Assembly (NCBI RefSeq): GCF_900168045.1
Contig: NZ_FUYY01000001.1
Location: 310,001-374,000, forward strand
Direction: 5' to 3'
DNA length: 64,000 nucleotides
Source: Salegentibacter holothuriorum
Lineage (GTDB): Bacteria; Bacteroidota; Bacteroidia; Flavobacteriales; Flavobacteriaceae
The position numbers and the translations under genes are program-made. Positions 7,184-17,213 of the stretch are shown here, in pieces. How positions within the stretch are numbered: position 1 is the first letter of the stretch; every line of letters starts with the position of its first letter. Under the pieces are notes generated by a model. The model had not been told where the DNA came from and ran no database searches. It saw nothing but the letters and a program-made list of their open reading frames with translations.

Positions 7184-9448
7184 TGGATAACCAATGGCAA
7201 AGTTCAATACAGGGTTTGCGTAATCAAATTCCCAACGCTCACCTTCTCGCAGACTAGGATCGTGTAGCGGCGCAGCCAGATCAACACGAATCACAAAACT
7301 TTGAATGTCTACCCTTAGACCAAAACCGGTACCAATCCCCAATTCATTCATAAAATCTTTACTGAATTCGCCGCCATCTAACGTACTATTTTCTCCTGTA
7401 TACCAAACATTCCCGGCATCGGCAAAAACAGCACCGTATAAATATGGAAAAAGCGGAAAACGATATTCTAAATTTGCCTCAAGTCTTATATTTCCGGCCT
7501 GATCAAAAAAAGCTCCATCTTCACCAGGCGGAGTATACGTTCCGGGACCCAAAGAGCGAGTATTAAAAGCCCTTACACTGTATGGCCCGCCGGCAAAATA
7601 TTGTTTGGTAAATGGTAATACATCAGAATTTCCGTAAGGCAAACCATAACCGGCAAATAACCTTGATGCTATTTTTGAATCCCTTCCGGTTTTTAAGTGA
7701 TACCTAAAATCTATATCGGCTTTTGCATATTGGGCATATCTCAAGCCCAAAAATGTTTGCGGATCTTCTTCACTGTGACCGCTAATAGCGTCAACTAAAT
7801 TTCCGGCTACATCTAATGTTGAATTAAGAAAAAACTGATGTCTTTTATTTTCATCTATAAGTCCGTTGTAAGTGAAAGAATAAGTTAAACCTGAAATAAA
7901 CTCCTGGTTAAAACTATTCTGTAAAAATGGATTTGCTATAAGAATATCATCAAATTCTTTGCTGGTTTGTCCCAGGTTTACATAGTTTACCGAAACGGGA
8001 TTAAACTCGTGGGTAACATATCTATTAGCATTCCAGATATAACCAAACCTGGCCGATACCGAACCAAGACTAAATAATTGACTCCGGCTAAGATAATCCA
8101 AACCTAAACTAGCCTTGGTTTTAGGAATAGAATAGGAAAAATAGTTTTTATCGAATTTAATTGGAAATAGCATTCTGGGAAAAATTAAATCGCCTTCCAA
8201 ACCTAGTTGAATACTATTTAATCCTGATTGCGTGCCGCCGCCTACCTGGAATTCATAACCAAAGTCTCCGGTAATATTTAAAATTTCACCACCTTTAAAA
8301 AGATTCCTGTTAGTATAACCTAGTGCTAAACTTGGCCCGGTAAACCCATTAGATTTTGTTACCGCCTGAATTTCTGCCCGTAACGATCGTTTTTTTAATG
8401 GTGATAGGTAAATATTAGTTTCTAAAACCCCGAGACTGTCGGTAGAAAGGCTATCTATTTCACTGTAATTTATATTTACAAACTTGTATGCACCAATATT
8501 TCCCAATCTTCTTGCCGTATTTCTTGAGGTTTCAGGATCGTAAAACTGGCCTTCTTCAATAAGCAAATAAGGATCTAAATGCTTAGGTTTAAAGAAAAGC
8601 TCTTTTTGAAAAAAGTTTTTTTCGGCATAACGCGTTTTAGCTGTAGAACTATCGGTTCCAACCTCATAATTCGGGTAAACATTAACACTCTTAATTTTAT
8701 AAGGAATAATACTTGGAGTTGGAACATCTTTCTTCAACCTTAGAAATAGATCAAACTTTTTTTGAACATATTGATTGGTATCAGCTTCAAAGATTAGGAA
8801 CCCAGAATTAAAATTATAATATCCTTTAGCCTTTAACTCCTTATCAATTCTTTCCCTTTCCAGTTTCATTGCAGAAAGATCAAATCGCATTCCTTCTTCA
8901 ATAGGTGAATCTTGAATGCTGCTTTTTATTTCTCTATAGATTTGAAGGCTATCTGAATCTAACTTATACTTTTCCAGCAAATAAGGTGTGGGAACTTCTA
9001 CAGAGTAAGCTACATTCATTCTTTTACTTTCTTCTTTCCTATTCACTGTAGAAACAACATTACTGTAAAAGAAGCCTCGATTTTGTAACCTATTTTTAAT
9101 TAAATCTTCTGTTCTCACAGGTTCAACATCACTTGCATATACCGGCTCCTCGCCTATTTTTTTATTCAAAAACTTATTGATAAAACCCGGTTTCTCCCGC
9201 TGGGCCTTATAATGAAAATATAATCCCGGCTGCATTCCAAGGAAAGAACTATTAGGCTCCGGACTTAAAACAGATTCTAACTCGGTTTTTAATTGAGAAC
9301 GTTTTTTTATGGTAGTATCGCTCTCCAAAGATATTTTGGCTCCAGAATACAACAATTTACCTTCAGGAATAAATTTCTTTACATTACAGGCCTGAAATAG
9401 CAAAAGAACTAAACAAGCAAGCGCGATATATTTTAAGTATACTTTCAT
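7178..9448 (-). CDS. tamL: TamL, TamA-like outer-membrane lipoprotein (Omp85 family)
   Basis: 756 residues. The N-terminus is a lipoprotein-type signal (hydrophobic segment then FQAC with Cys21, followed by NVKKF). Periplasmic POTRA-like domains occupy roughly residues 25-370, and a 16-strand Omp85-type barrel the rest, with the typical FAGGPYSVRAFNTRSLGPG segment near 645 and a terminal aromatic residue (YPF) as expected for Bam-dependent barrels. In Bacteroidota the TamA partner of TamB is usually a lipoprotein called TamL. TamB is encoded just upstream (98-base gap), so an operon for outer-membrane assembly or inter-membrane lipid transport is likely. A small hairpin lies in the gap. Confidence 0.88.
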   Translation of the reverse strand: MKVYLKYIALACLVLLLFQACNVKKFIPEGKLLYSGAKISLESDTTIKKRSQLKTELESVLSPEPNSSFLGMQPGLYFHYKAQREKPGFINKFLNKKIGEEPVYASDVEPVRTEDLIKNRLQNRGFFYSNVVSTVNRKEESKRMNVAYSVEVPTPYLLEKYKLDSDSLQIYREIKSSIQDSPIEEGMRFDLSAMKLERERIDKELKAKGYYNFNSGFLIFEADTNQYVQKKFDLFLRLKKDVPTPSIIPYKIKSVNVYPNYEVGTDSSTAKTRYAEKNFFQKELFFKPKHLDPYLLIEEGQFYDPETSRNTARRLGNIGAYKFVNINYSEIDSLSTDSLGVLETNIYLSPLKKRSLRAEIQAVTKSNGFTGPSLALGYTNRNLFKGGEILNITGDFGYEFQVGGGTQSGLNSIQLGLEGDLIFPRMLFPIKFDKNYFSYSIPKTKASLGLDYLSRSQLFSLGSVSARFGYIWNANRYVTHEFNPVSVNYVNLGQTSKEFDDILIANPFLQNSFNQEFISGLTYSFTYNGLIDENKRHQFFLNSTLDVAGNLVDAISGHSEEDPQTFLGLRYAQYAKADIDFRYHLKTGRDSKIASRLFAGYGLPYGNSDVLPFTKQYFAGGPYSVRAFNTRSLGPGTYTPPGEDGAFFDQAGNIRLEANLEYRFPLFPYLYGAVFADAGNVWYTGENSTLDGGEFSKDFMNELGIGTGFGLRVDIQSFVIRVDLAAPLHDPSLREGERWEFDYANPVLNFAIGYPF

Positions 9449-9545
9449 TTATTTATAACTTCAATCTTAATCCTTAAATTTCTTCCAGATCTATAGTTCT
9501 TCCTAATTATTAAAGATTCTTGTACCAGCACTAGGCTGGTATTTA

Positions 9546-12500
9546 TTATTTTTCTTCTTCGTTATTTTCAATTGTATTTTCTTCCTCTTCTTTTAAAAAG
9601 AAATTATCCCATAATTCCTGAAATTCGTTGAATTCCCGGGTGAAAATAAAGGCAATTCCGCTAACAATAAGCTGCCCATCTATAACATTTTCAAATTCAT
9701 TTCTTCTAAAACCTTTTAATCTAAAACGCCCATTCTCGGTAAGCAAATACTCAATACTTACATTTCCAATAAGCGGACTTGCTTCTTCTCCCGGCCTATT
9801 TCCACCTTGCACGCCTACTTCACTACCCACACTAACAATTAATCGATCGTCAAGTAAAGACTTTTGGGCTTCAATATCTACCTGGGTGCGCTGTGTTGCT
9901 GTACTTCCCTGGTAATCGGTATAGCTGTCTACTCCAAAATTAAGTTGCACCCCGGTGTCTCCCAATAATTTATCGGAAAACATATTTAATTGATCTGCTA
10001 AAGCCTGGTTTAGATTGTCTCGTGCTATTGATAAATTTCCTCCGCTGTCTCCCGCATTATTGGAAGACGGATAGAAACGGTTTAACACCAATAAGGAAAA
10101 GACCTGTTTATTCAGTTCAGCTTCCTGGCTATTTAATTGTTGTAGACGCCCATAAACCTCGCCACCAACGGAGCCTCTTTCCTCTTCAGGCATTTGTAAA
10201 CCAAAAGATAGCTTTGGCTGCATTAATTCCCCGCCTACATTTAGGTAAACCAAAAATGGCAAATCCCGTCTAAATTGATTCCCATCACCGGCCGCCATTA
10301 GGGATGCCGGAGAAGTCTCTACCCTGTAAATAGCACTAACATCCAGAGTTGCGTCAAATGGATCTCCCGCCCAGGTAATACGACTACCTTCGGCTATTTC
10401 AAATCTTCTTTTTACTAAATTATAAAGGCTCATCTCGTAATGGCCACCACTCATAGTATAACGTCCGGCAAGCGTCATTCTTCCGTTAGGCGAAATATTA
10501 AAATCTAATTCGCCTTCCCCTTTTACCCTAAAATTATCACCGGTTTGCTCGTCTATTATAATATTAAACGCAGCTTCTTCATTGATATTAATCAGAGCGT
10601 TAATATTATAGCCTGTAAGTGTAGCAGATTCTTCTTCTTCATTTGCAGTTAAAATATCATCCGGGTCTTCCCTGTTTGTAAAGATCACAATACCATCCCG
10701 TTCTTGCATTGCCAGCTCTTCTTCTGGCATCACGTAAGTAAAGTTGGTATTAGAACCTATGGTAATATCCATATCTAAGTTTGGGACATTAAGATCTCCG
10801 GTAAGTGTCGCATCGGAATCAAAAGTTGCTGTTCCGTAGAAGAGTTCATTATCTTCTTTTGTAGAATTTAGCACCTGAAAGTTTCTTGCCCTTAAATCCA
10901 GGTCAAATTCCGGATTAAGAAGATTCTCTATAAGCACTTCCCCATTTACTACAAATGAATTAGAGTCCTTATCCTCCACTCTAAATTCATCAAAATAAAC
11001 TCCCTGGTTATCAAACTCTAATTTTTCTGATGGAAAGGTGAAGGGAGCATTAAGTAGGGCTACCCTAATTTTAGCCTCATCAAATTGAAGCTCTCCATTA
11101 TATTCTGGTTCTGTGGTGGTTCCTCCAAGAGTTAAATTACCCGAAAGGCTACCTTCGCCATTAGTAATAGCACCCATAGAAAATCCTTCCAGGGTTTTCA
11201 TCCTAACCTTATTAATATCCATCTTCATATCTAGCACCGTGGTAGAATCCAATGCCTGGATATCTCCTTTCATATCAAGATCTACATTATCTCCTTTTAT
11301 GGCAAGGCCAACATTATACAGGAAATCGGCTTTTGGAGTAGAATTTAAGCTTAATTTACCCAAAGCTACCTCCATAACGTTTAATTGATTTATTTCCAAG
11401 CCTGCTAAAATTCCTATTTTCTGTAACGGATCTTCAAAAACCAAATGGCCATTTAACTGGCCTGAAGCAAGTTTTTCTTCCGAATTAAGGTAATTAAGCA
11501 GTATTCCCAGATTAAAATTCTTAAACTCCAACCCAATATGATTTTTATCTGAATACGAAAGTTCGTCGCTTAAAATCATTTCCTGGTCGTTACGAGTTAA
11601 CCTAAAATTATTAGCGCTAACTTCCTCATCGTAAACCAGCATTTCATTTTCAGCAGCAATGTTCCACTCTTTCTTGTTCAAGATCAAATCTTCAGGATTT
11701 ATATGAAACCTAAGATTGTTTCCGGGTTTTGTTATTTCTGAAGCTACGTGAAATAAGCGTTCTTCCCCCTGCATAGAAGTGAAATCAAGCAATAATTTAT
11801 TTTCTGAAAGGCTTCCGCTAAAATCAGTTTTTTGAATCGCAATTGGTCCCGAGTTAATCGCTTTAAAGCCAAGATTAAAATCAAAATTATCTGGATCTGA
11901 GTTTAATCTGAACTCCAGGCTGTCTATTTCGCTACTATAGTAATTGATAAAAGGCAAACTAACCAAAGCATCAAGTTTTCGTTCTTTTTCATTAAAGTCG
12001 GCCTCAATTTGTATAGTGTCTAATTGTTCTAAATTAGATAGAAAAACTTCATTTAAAACGGGAGCATCTTTAATTGTTCCCCGCAGTTTTAAGTTCACCG
12101 GTTTGCGCAGCGTATCTAAGGGGTCTACCTCGTTAAAATAAGATTCATAATGCCTATTTAGAGCCGCTGTAAAATCTGCAGGATCAGCATTCGATTTTAA
12201 GTCGAGTGCCAAAATCTTATTATTAATTTGTACCGAAGTAGAGTCGGGTAACACAAAAACCTGGGCATTTAAATCGCCAGGGAGATACGTACTATTATCG
12301 TAAACAACCACCGCCTCCGTAAAATCGGCATAAGTTATATATTCTTCAGCATTTCCTTCAAAGGCTGCATCTAATTTAAAACCTAACCTAATATCGCGGG
12401 AAGCAAGACCTAATTCCTGTAACCTTGCGCCTTTAAGATTCAAATTAAGATTGGCTTTTGGTTTTACTGAATCCAGTTCTACCTGAGAATTAAGCTCTAA

Positions 12501-14531
12501 TTCTAAATTCTCATCTTTATAACTGGAGGCTATATTACCGCTTCCATTTTCGATGTTCCCGGAAATATTAAGGTCATTTATCTCATAATTATTATAAGAA
12601 AATGAAGTAATTGTTGCGTCTAAAGTAGCATCGAGCGTGTTAACGGTACTTCCGCTTCCGGTAGTTTCCAATTCCAGGTTTAAAGCACCCAGGCTTTCAT
12701 TTTGTAAAAGATTTCCAAGCTGAAGTTTTTCCGAAGTCATTTTTCCTTGGAAAGCGATCTCTTCTTTATTGGTGAAATTCCCGTCTACACGAATATTTCC
12801 TTCCGAAGTTTGTAAAAACGCTTTAGCAGAAAGGTCTTCCGGGCTACCTTTAAAATTTCCGCTTAGTTGAATATTTTTCGGAATACTTATTCCAAGATCT
12901 TTTTCGCTTACAAAACCTGTAAGATCAGATTTTCTAGATTTTGCATTAAAACGAGGAATATCAAAACTGATATTATCCGGATTTGCCGCATTATAAATAT
13001 TACCGTTTACCGAAAATGAAGTGTTTTTCCAATTAAAATTAGCTCTTGAAATCCCAATAGCAGATAGCTTACCAGAAGCTTTAAGGTTTCCGGAAACTTT
13101 ATTACTAGCCAACTCCTTCATATAAGGGTTGGATCTTAAATCTGGCTGAAATCTAAAAGCTTCCTTCACATCTACCATAATTGTTGGCAAATTGACTGAA
13201 AGTTCTGCTGTTTCGTAATTAGCTATCAATTCCTGAACAGAATTATAATTCAAACTCGCTTCCCCTTTTATTTGATTTCCATTTAAAGCCACTACCAGCT
13301 CTGAAAGGCTTGATTGCGTATCTTCAAAATTTAAATTAAAATGAAGTTCATTTAAATTAAGTCCGGAAGCTTCCTTAAAATTTAAAGCAGTAACCTGTGC
13401 TCCCGCTCTTTTATCTTTCAGGAATAAATTATTCGCATTAAAATTTAGAGAATCAAGAACTAAGGCTTCAGCGTTGAATTCTCCTTTTTTAGGTTCAGCA
13501 TCGTCTACCAGGTAACTTAAATTATTTTCAGAAAAATCTATTTTATCTACGGAAACTTTCCACTTTGGCCACGTAAAAGGAGAAGGTTTAGCCGCGGTAG
13601 TATCTTGCGACTTCTCTATGGATTGCATTTCAAGTTTTATCTCAGAATTTTGGAGTGCAATTTCATTAACTTCAATCTCCTGGCTTTTGAGATCCATTAG
13701 AGGAACTTCGGCTAAAAATTTCTTTATGTCAATATTTGCATTAATTCCGTCGGGAACAGAATTATAGCTTACCTGTACATTCTCCAGGTTAAAATTATCT
13801 ACCACCAAATAAGGCATAGGCGCCGGTTCCTCATTCTCGGGTGCGGGGAAAGGCTTATTTTGTAAATACGTTATTTGTGTATTACTAATACTGGCATTTT
13901 CTGCCCGAAAATCCATTTTTTCAAGGTCGGTTTTCTCTAATTCCAGGATAAGCTCGCCCAGGGATAATTGGGTGTCAATTCCCATAACATTATCCTTATA
14001 AGTAATATTGAAATCTTTAAGATTAATATTCCCTATATTAATTTCTTGCGCAGCTGTAGTATCTTGTGGAGCCGGTTGCTGAGTAGTTTGCGTAGAATCG
14101 GTTGCGAAAGCTTCCATTAGAAACTCATAATTAAAGCCACCAAGAGAATCTTTTCTAACAATATTGGCTTTTAAGCCTTCCCAGTCTAAATTGTCTACAC
14201 TAATGGCATTCCCCTGAATGATGGGCCAAATTGGAATATCAGCTTCTAATGATTTTGAATAAACCAGGGTATCCCCCTTTTTGTCCTCCAGGTAGAGACC
14301 ATCTAATTGAATATTTCCAGAAAAGGTAATAAAAAGTTTATCTAGTGTAATCTCAGTATCTGTTTTACTGGATATATTCTTAACCACCTGGTTCTTTATA
14401 ATATTCTGCCCCCAGGGGCTTCTAATAAAAAGTAACAGTAGTAGTATAAAAATAAAGAGCCCCGCAAAGAATTTTACGAGGATCTTTAAAAAACGATATT
14501 TATTTTTCTTTTCCTTCTTTTTCTTTTCCAA
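9546..14531 (-). CDS. tamB: TamB, translocation and assembly module / AsmA-like inter-membrane protein
   Basis: 1661 residues. A lysine-rich cytoplasmic N-terminus is followed by one membrane anchor (about residues 15-38), then a very long repetitive beta-strand region typical of AsmA/TamB proteins, ending in the DUF490 (TamB C-terminal) domain over about the last 400 residues (GRYTMSGGHYEMSLYNLVKR and later segments). TamB proteins bridge the periplasm and are linked to outer-membrane assembly and phospholipid transport. The start is unusual: the only initiation codon before the membrane anchor is TTG at 14531, with an in-frame TGA four codons upstream. Next gene downstream is tamL, the expected partner. 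Confidence 0.9.
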   Translation of the reverse strand: MEKKKKEKKNKYRFLKILVKFFAGLFIFILLLLLFIRSPWGQNIIKNQVVKNISSKTDTEITLDKLFITFSGNIQLDGLYLEDKKGDTLVYSKSLEADIPIWPIIQGNAISVDNLDWEGLKANIVRKDSLGGFNYEFLMEAFATDSTQTTQQPAPQDTTAAQEINIGNINLKDFNITYKDNVMGIDTQLSLGELILELEKTDLEKMDFRAENASISNTQITYLQNKPFPAPENEEPAPMPYLVVDNFNLENVQVSYNSVPDGINANIDIKKFLAEVPLMDLKSQEIEVNEIALQNSEIKLEMQSIEKSQDTTAAKPSPFTWPKWKVSVDKIDFSENNLSYLVDDAEPKKGEFNAEALVLDSLNFNANNLFLKDKRAGAQVTALNFKEASGLNLNELHFNLNFEDTQSSLSELVVALNGNQIKGEASLNYNSVQELIANYETAELSVNLPTIMVDVKEAFRFQPDLRSNPYMKELASNKVSGNLKASGKLSAIGISRANFNWKNTSFSVNGNIYNAANPDNISFDIPRFNAKSRKSDLTGFVSEKDLGISIPKNIQLSGNFKGSPEDLSAKAFLQTSEGNIRVDGNFTNKEEIAFQGKMTSEKLQLGNLLQNESLGALNLELETTGSGSTVNTLDATLDATITSFSYNNYEINDLNISGNIENGSGNIASSYKDENLELELNSQVELDSVKPKANLNLNLKGARLQELGLASRDIRLGFKLDAAFEGNAEEYITYADFTEAVVVYDNSTYLPGDLNAQVFVLPDSTSVQINNKILALDLKSNADPADFTAALNRHYESYFNEVDPLDTLRKPVNLKLRGTIKDAPVLNEVFLSNLEQLDTIQIEADFNEKERKLDALVSLPFINYYSSEIDSLEFRLNSDPDNFDFNLGFKAINSGPIAIQKTDFSGSLSENKLLLDFTSMQGEERLFHVASEITKPGNNLRFHINPEDLILNKKEWNIAAENEMLVYDEEVSANNFRLTRNDQEMILSDELSYSDKNHIGLEFKNFNLGILLNYLNSEEKLASGQLNGHLVFEDPLQKIGILAGLEINQLNVMEVALGKLSLNSTPKADFLYNVGLAIKGDNVDLDMKGDIQALDSTTVLDMKMDINKVRMKTLEGFSMGAITNGEGSLSGNLTLGGTTTEPEYNGELQFDEAKIRVALLNAPFTFPSEKLEFDNQGVYFDEFRVEDKDSNSFVVNGEVLIENLLNPEFDLDLRARNFQVLNSTKEDNELFYGTATFDSDATLTGDLNVPNLDMDITIGSNTNFTYVMPEEELAMQERDGIVIFTNREDPDDILTANEEEESATLTGYNINALININEEAAFNIIIDEQTGDNFRVKGEGELDFNISPNGRMTLAGRYTMSGGHYEMSLYNLVKRRFEIAEGSRITWAGDPFDATLDVSAIYRVETSPASLMAAGDGNQFRRDLPFLVYLNVGGELMQPKLSFGLQMPEEERGSVGGEVYGRLQQLNSQEAELNKQVFSLLVLNRFYPSSNNAGDSGGNLSIARDNLNQALADQLNMFSDKLLGDTGVQLNFGVDSYTDYQGSTATQRTQVDIEAQKSLLDDRLIVSVGSEVGVQGGNRPGEEASPLIGNVSIEYLLTENGRFRLKGFRRNEFENVIDGQLIVSGIAFIFTREFNEFQELWDNFFLKEEEENTIENNEEEK

Positions 14532-14553
14532 ATCGTGATATCACTTATTACTT

Positions 14554-14561
14554 CAAATTTA
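14554..14561 (-). promoter_or_regulatory. Candidate -7 promoter box of tamB (TAAATTTG)
   Basis: On the minus strand TAAATTTG fully matches the Bacteroidota -7 consensus and lies 22 bases before the TTG start of tamB. There is no clear -33 TTG. The rest of the 379-base divergent gap (14532-14910) shows AT-rich sequence without any gene or hairpin I can support; it must also hold the promoter for the OmpA-family gene. Confidence 0.4.
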
Positions 14562-14910
14562 TTCTATTGGTAAGATATAATGAATTTTTTATGCTTAAGA
14601 TTTAGTTAATTAAAAGAAGGCTACCCTTGGTGCAAATCAATTAATCCATTGGAAAGTTGTGGTTATATTGCACAGTTTTAGCAATATTTCCACAAAAAGA
14701 AAAGTTAAAATAATTTGAGGCAAATTTTATAAAAGAATGCTGTTATACACAAAAAACACTGAAAACCAACAAATAACATATGCTATTTTACCGTGATAGC
14801 TTATGAAAAGGGTATATCCATTTGGTTTGGTATGGTTCTCGCATCTTTCATGCAAGCCTTAAATAACCAAATCTAATAAAGAGGCCTAATTTAAAAAATC
14901 CGAAATAATT

Positions 14911-15738
14911 ATGAAGAGAACAATCACAGTTACAGTATTAGCTGCAGCAATGTTAAGCTCATGTGTTTCCAAGAAAAAATACGTTGCCCTGGAAAGTGAA
15001 TTAAACGACACCAGAAGTACACTGCAAAAAACACAAGTAGAAAAAGAGGAAATTGAAGATAAATATGCTCGTATAGAAGAGCGAGTGGCAGATTATAATT
15101 CAAAAATTAATTCTTTGCGGGAAGAGAATGATAGTAAGATGGAAATGAACGATCTTACTGTTATGTCTAATAACAATAAAGAAAAAATGCGGGCTACTAT
15201 TGCAAAAATAGACCCTGAAAAAGTTGCCCAGGCTAAAACTTTAGAAGATTCTATTAACCTGGCTGTTTCACATAACTTAAAGAGCAGTATCTCTGAAGGA
15301 TCTGAAGATGAAGATATTGATATTACTGTTGATGAGACCGTAGTAATGATTAATGTTTCAGACAAATTATTATTTGGAAGCGGTAGCTCCAGGGTGTCTA
15401 GAAATGCACAACCCTTATTGAAAAAACTTGCCGAGGTTATCAATTCAGAACCTGCTATGGAAGTAATGATAGAAGGACATACAGACGATCGCACAATGGT
15501 TGAAGGATCTTACATCCAGGACAATTGGGATCTTAGTGTGAGAAGAGCAACTTCAATTGTACGTTTACTTCAGGACAAGTACAATGTTGCACCAGAGAAA
15601 CTTATCGCAGCAGGAAGAAGCAGCTACCAGCCTTTAGTAGACAATACTAATAATGAGAACAGAGCAAAAAACAGAAGAACCAGAATTGTAATTATTCCTA
15701 ACCTGGATAAATTCTTCGCGATGTTGGAGTCTGAATAA
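14911..15738 (+). CDS. OmpA-family lipoprotein
   Basis: 275 residues. A lipoprotein signal ends in LSSC (Cys18). A coiled coil follows at about residues 25-85 (heptad-rich, Glu/Lys/Leu). The C-terminal OmpA domain covers about 150-270, with the peptidoglycan-binding motif region MIEGHTDDRTM and NWDLSVRRATSIVR, then NRRTRIVI. Proteins of this build anchor the outer membrane to peptidoglycan by binding diaminopimelate. The protein has no barrel of its own, so it resembles a Pal-like anchor rather than true OmpA. The gene is followed by a long perfect hairpin. Confidence 0.9.
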   Translation: MKRTITVTVLAAAMLSSCVSKKKYVALESELNDTRSTLQKTQVEKEEIEDKYARIEERVADYNSKINSLREENDSKMEMNDLTVMSNNNKEKMRATIAKIDPEKVAQAKTLEDSINLAVSHNLKSSISEGSEDEDIDITVDETVVMINVSDKLLFGSGSSRVSRNAQPLLKKLAEVINSEPAMEVMIEGHTDDRTMVEGSYIQDNWDLSVRRATSIVRLLQDKYNVAPEKLIAAGRSSYQPLVDNTNNENRAKNRRTRIVIIPNLDKFFAMLESE

Positions 15739-15760
15739 AACTAAATTCCAATTACATTTT

Positions 15761-15806
15761 ATAAACGGCCTAAAAGGAAAACAATCTTTTTAGGCCGTTT
15801 ATATTT
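15761..15806 (+). terminator. Intrinsic terminator of the OmpA-family gene
   Basis: A 15-bp perfect inverted repeat (ATAAACGGCCTAAAA at 15761-15775, complement at 15788-15802) with a 12-base loop, placed 22 bases after the stop codon. The T-run after it is short. Confidence 0.75.
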
Positions 15807-15874
15807 AACCAGATTTTAACCTGATGTTTTCTTTAAGTTTCCTACTATTTCTTAATTTCAAGAAAAGCAAAATT

Positions 15875-16162
15875 ATGAGTAAAGAAGAAAATAAGAAAAA
15901 GTATAATTCTAATATCACTGCAGAAGATAAACAAGCCTTAAATGAAAAAGGGCGCAGTATGAATAAAGGACAGGATAAAGATTTGGACAGGGAAAATCCG
16001 GTAGATTTTACTACCAATAATATGGATATTCCGGGTAGTAACCAACCCAATAAGAAAGATAAAGAGGAACTGGTAGATGAAGAAAACTTCCGATTTAATA
16101 AAAAAGGAACCTCTAAGAAAAAGAAAGACCTAGACGATTTGCCAGATCCTGATACAAAATAA
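15875..16162 (+). CDS. Small highly charged, probably disordered protein
   Basis: 95 residues from the ATG at 15875 (an in-frame ATG at 15824 would add a short hydrophobic tail that overlaps nothing useful, so I prefer the inner start MSKEENKKK). The protein is almost wholly hydrophilic, with alternating Lys/Asp/Glu/Asn, no cysteine and no predicted globular core. I do not recognise a family; small charged proteins of this style in Bacteroidota are often stress-related, but that is a guess. A hairpin terminator follows. Confidence 0.65.
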   Translation: MSKEENKKKYNSNITAEDKQALNEKGRSMNKGQDKDLDRENPVDFTTNNMDIPGSNQPNKKDKEELVDEENFRFNKKGTSKKKKDLDDLPDPDTK

Positions 16163-16192
16163 GATAACTGTTTTAGTTTAAATGATAACTTT

Positions 16193-16238
16193 AAAAATCC
16201 TTCTGTGATTAAATAAAATTTCAGGAGGATTTTTTTTT
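16193..16238 (+). terminator. Intrinsic terminator
   Basis: AAAAATCCTTCTG (16193-16205) pairs with CAGGAGGATTTTT (16222-16234), one G.T pair, followed by further T residues. It ends the small charged-protein gene. Confidence 0.85.
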
Positions 16239-16336
16239 ATTTCATGTATTACTTCGACTGTGATCAGGGTTACGAAATTTATCCTAAGGTACTATAGGAA
16301 TAAAGCTTCAACCAATTGTACATTTCGATAAAATTC

Positions 16337-16430
16337 GTCAATTCGAGTGAAATTTGTATCGAGAATAAGAATCGCTAACTTTGTTCTCGATACGATTTTT
16401 CGTACCTCAAAATCACTCCTGAACTGACGT
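16337..16430. repeat. TTCTCGAT / TTCGAGTGAA repeat family, copy 2
   Basis: The arm GTCAATTCGAGTGAAATTTG...TATCGAGAA (16337-16365) is an imperfect inverted repeat of 16384-16430 (TTCTCGATACGA ... TCACTCCTGAACTGAC). The second arm matches 6424-6466. It lies just downstream of the DoxX gene stop. Confidence 0.65.
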
Positions 16431-16442
16431 TTCAAAGTAGTT

Positions 16443-16859
16443 TTAGTTTTTCTTTAAAAGATAATAATCGAGTGAAAATTTACCGGCACCGGTAAAGAAA
16501 AGCAGAAGGAAGCCTCCCATATATAGTAAAGGTAATTCCTGGCGACCAAATCCATCGGTCCAGTGAACAATTATAGCAGCTACAGCCATGGTTATAATTA
16601 ACGGAATAGCAGCAAAACGGGTTGCCCAACCAAAAATAATAAGAATAGCACACACAAATTCGGCAAAAACAGCGAAAGTAAAGGTAACGGTCTCACCAAT
16701 ACCAATAGGATCTGCAAAAACAATTTCCCCATCTCCAAAAAAAGTAAGAAGCTTAGGAACTCCGTGTGTTAGCATTAAACCTCCAATAAACAGTCTAAAT
16801 AATAAAAGACCAAAGTCGGTATTTTGAAGATTTAGACTTGTAGTGTAAACGTTTTTCAT
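16443..16859 (-). CDS. DoxX family membrane protein
   Basis: 138 residues with four hydrophobic segments (about 16-36, 55-75, 80-97, 107-130), the DoxX layout. The conserved LLFRLFIGGLMLTHGVPKL segment near the N-terminus and the FVCAILIIFGWATRFAA helix are typical. DoxX proteins act in the inner membrane; some belong to quinol oxidase or oxidative-stress systems, but the role of this subgroup is unknown. It is a single gene. The 354 bases between its start and the next gene (16860-17213) hold no feature I can support beyond a weak 73-codon frame. Confidence 0.88.
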   Translation of the reverse strand: MKNVYTTSLNLQNTDFGLLLFRLFIGGLMLTHGVPKLLTFFGDGEIVFADPIGIGETVTFTFAVFAEFVCAILIIFGWATRFAAIPLIITMAVAAIIVHWTDGFGRQELPLLYMGGFLLLFFTGAGKFSLDYYLLKKN

Positions 16860-17213
16860 AAATGGGTAAGTTAAGTTGTATGATTAAGACCTCTAATGTA
16901 ATTATATTCTATCTATAACCTAAAATTTTTAAAAATTTAAGCTTGAAAAAGTTATCAGATTTCCACCGTATTCTAAGAGGTCAACATCTGGTTAGACATG
17001 AAAAAAGAATATACTTCAATTTAAAAAACAACACTTCGTTTATTGAAGGTTGCATCACCAAAGAATCCAATAAATTATGTAATCGATTTCCATCATTAAA
17101 CATAAAACAAAATCAAACAAGTGTATTTCATCGATTTTTAATGCCTTTTACCGATGATATGTGAAAATATTTCATATCTTTCCATTACGAAAATCAAATT
17201 AAGCAGTTTAACC

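Noticed and set aside
9523-9541. Hairpin TACCAGC/GCTGGTA between tamB and tamL, as a terminator
   Set aside because: The 7-bp stem has no T-run on the minus strand; it more likely sits inside the operon transcript.
16943-17164. A 73-codon frame on the plus strand between DoxX and the first DUF4402 gene
   Set aside because: No recognisable motif, low-quality composition, overlaps nothing conserved; the region is AT-rich non-coding and is more likely a promoter region.
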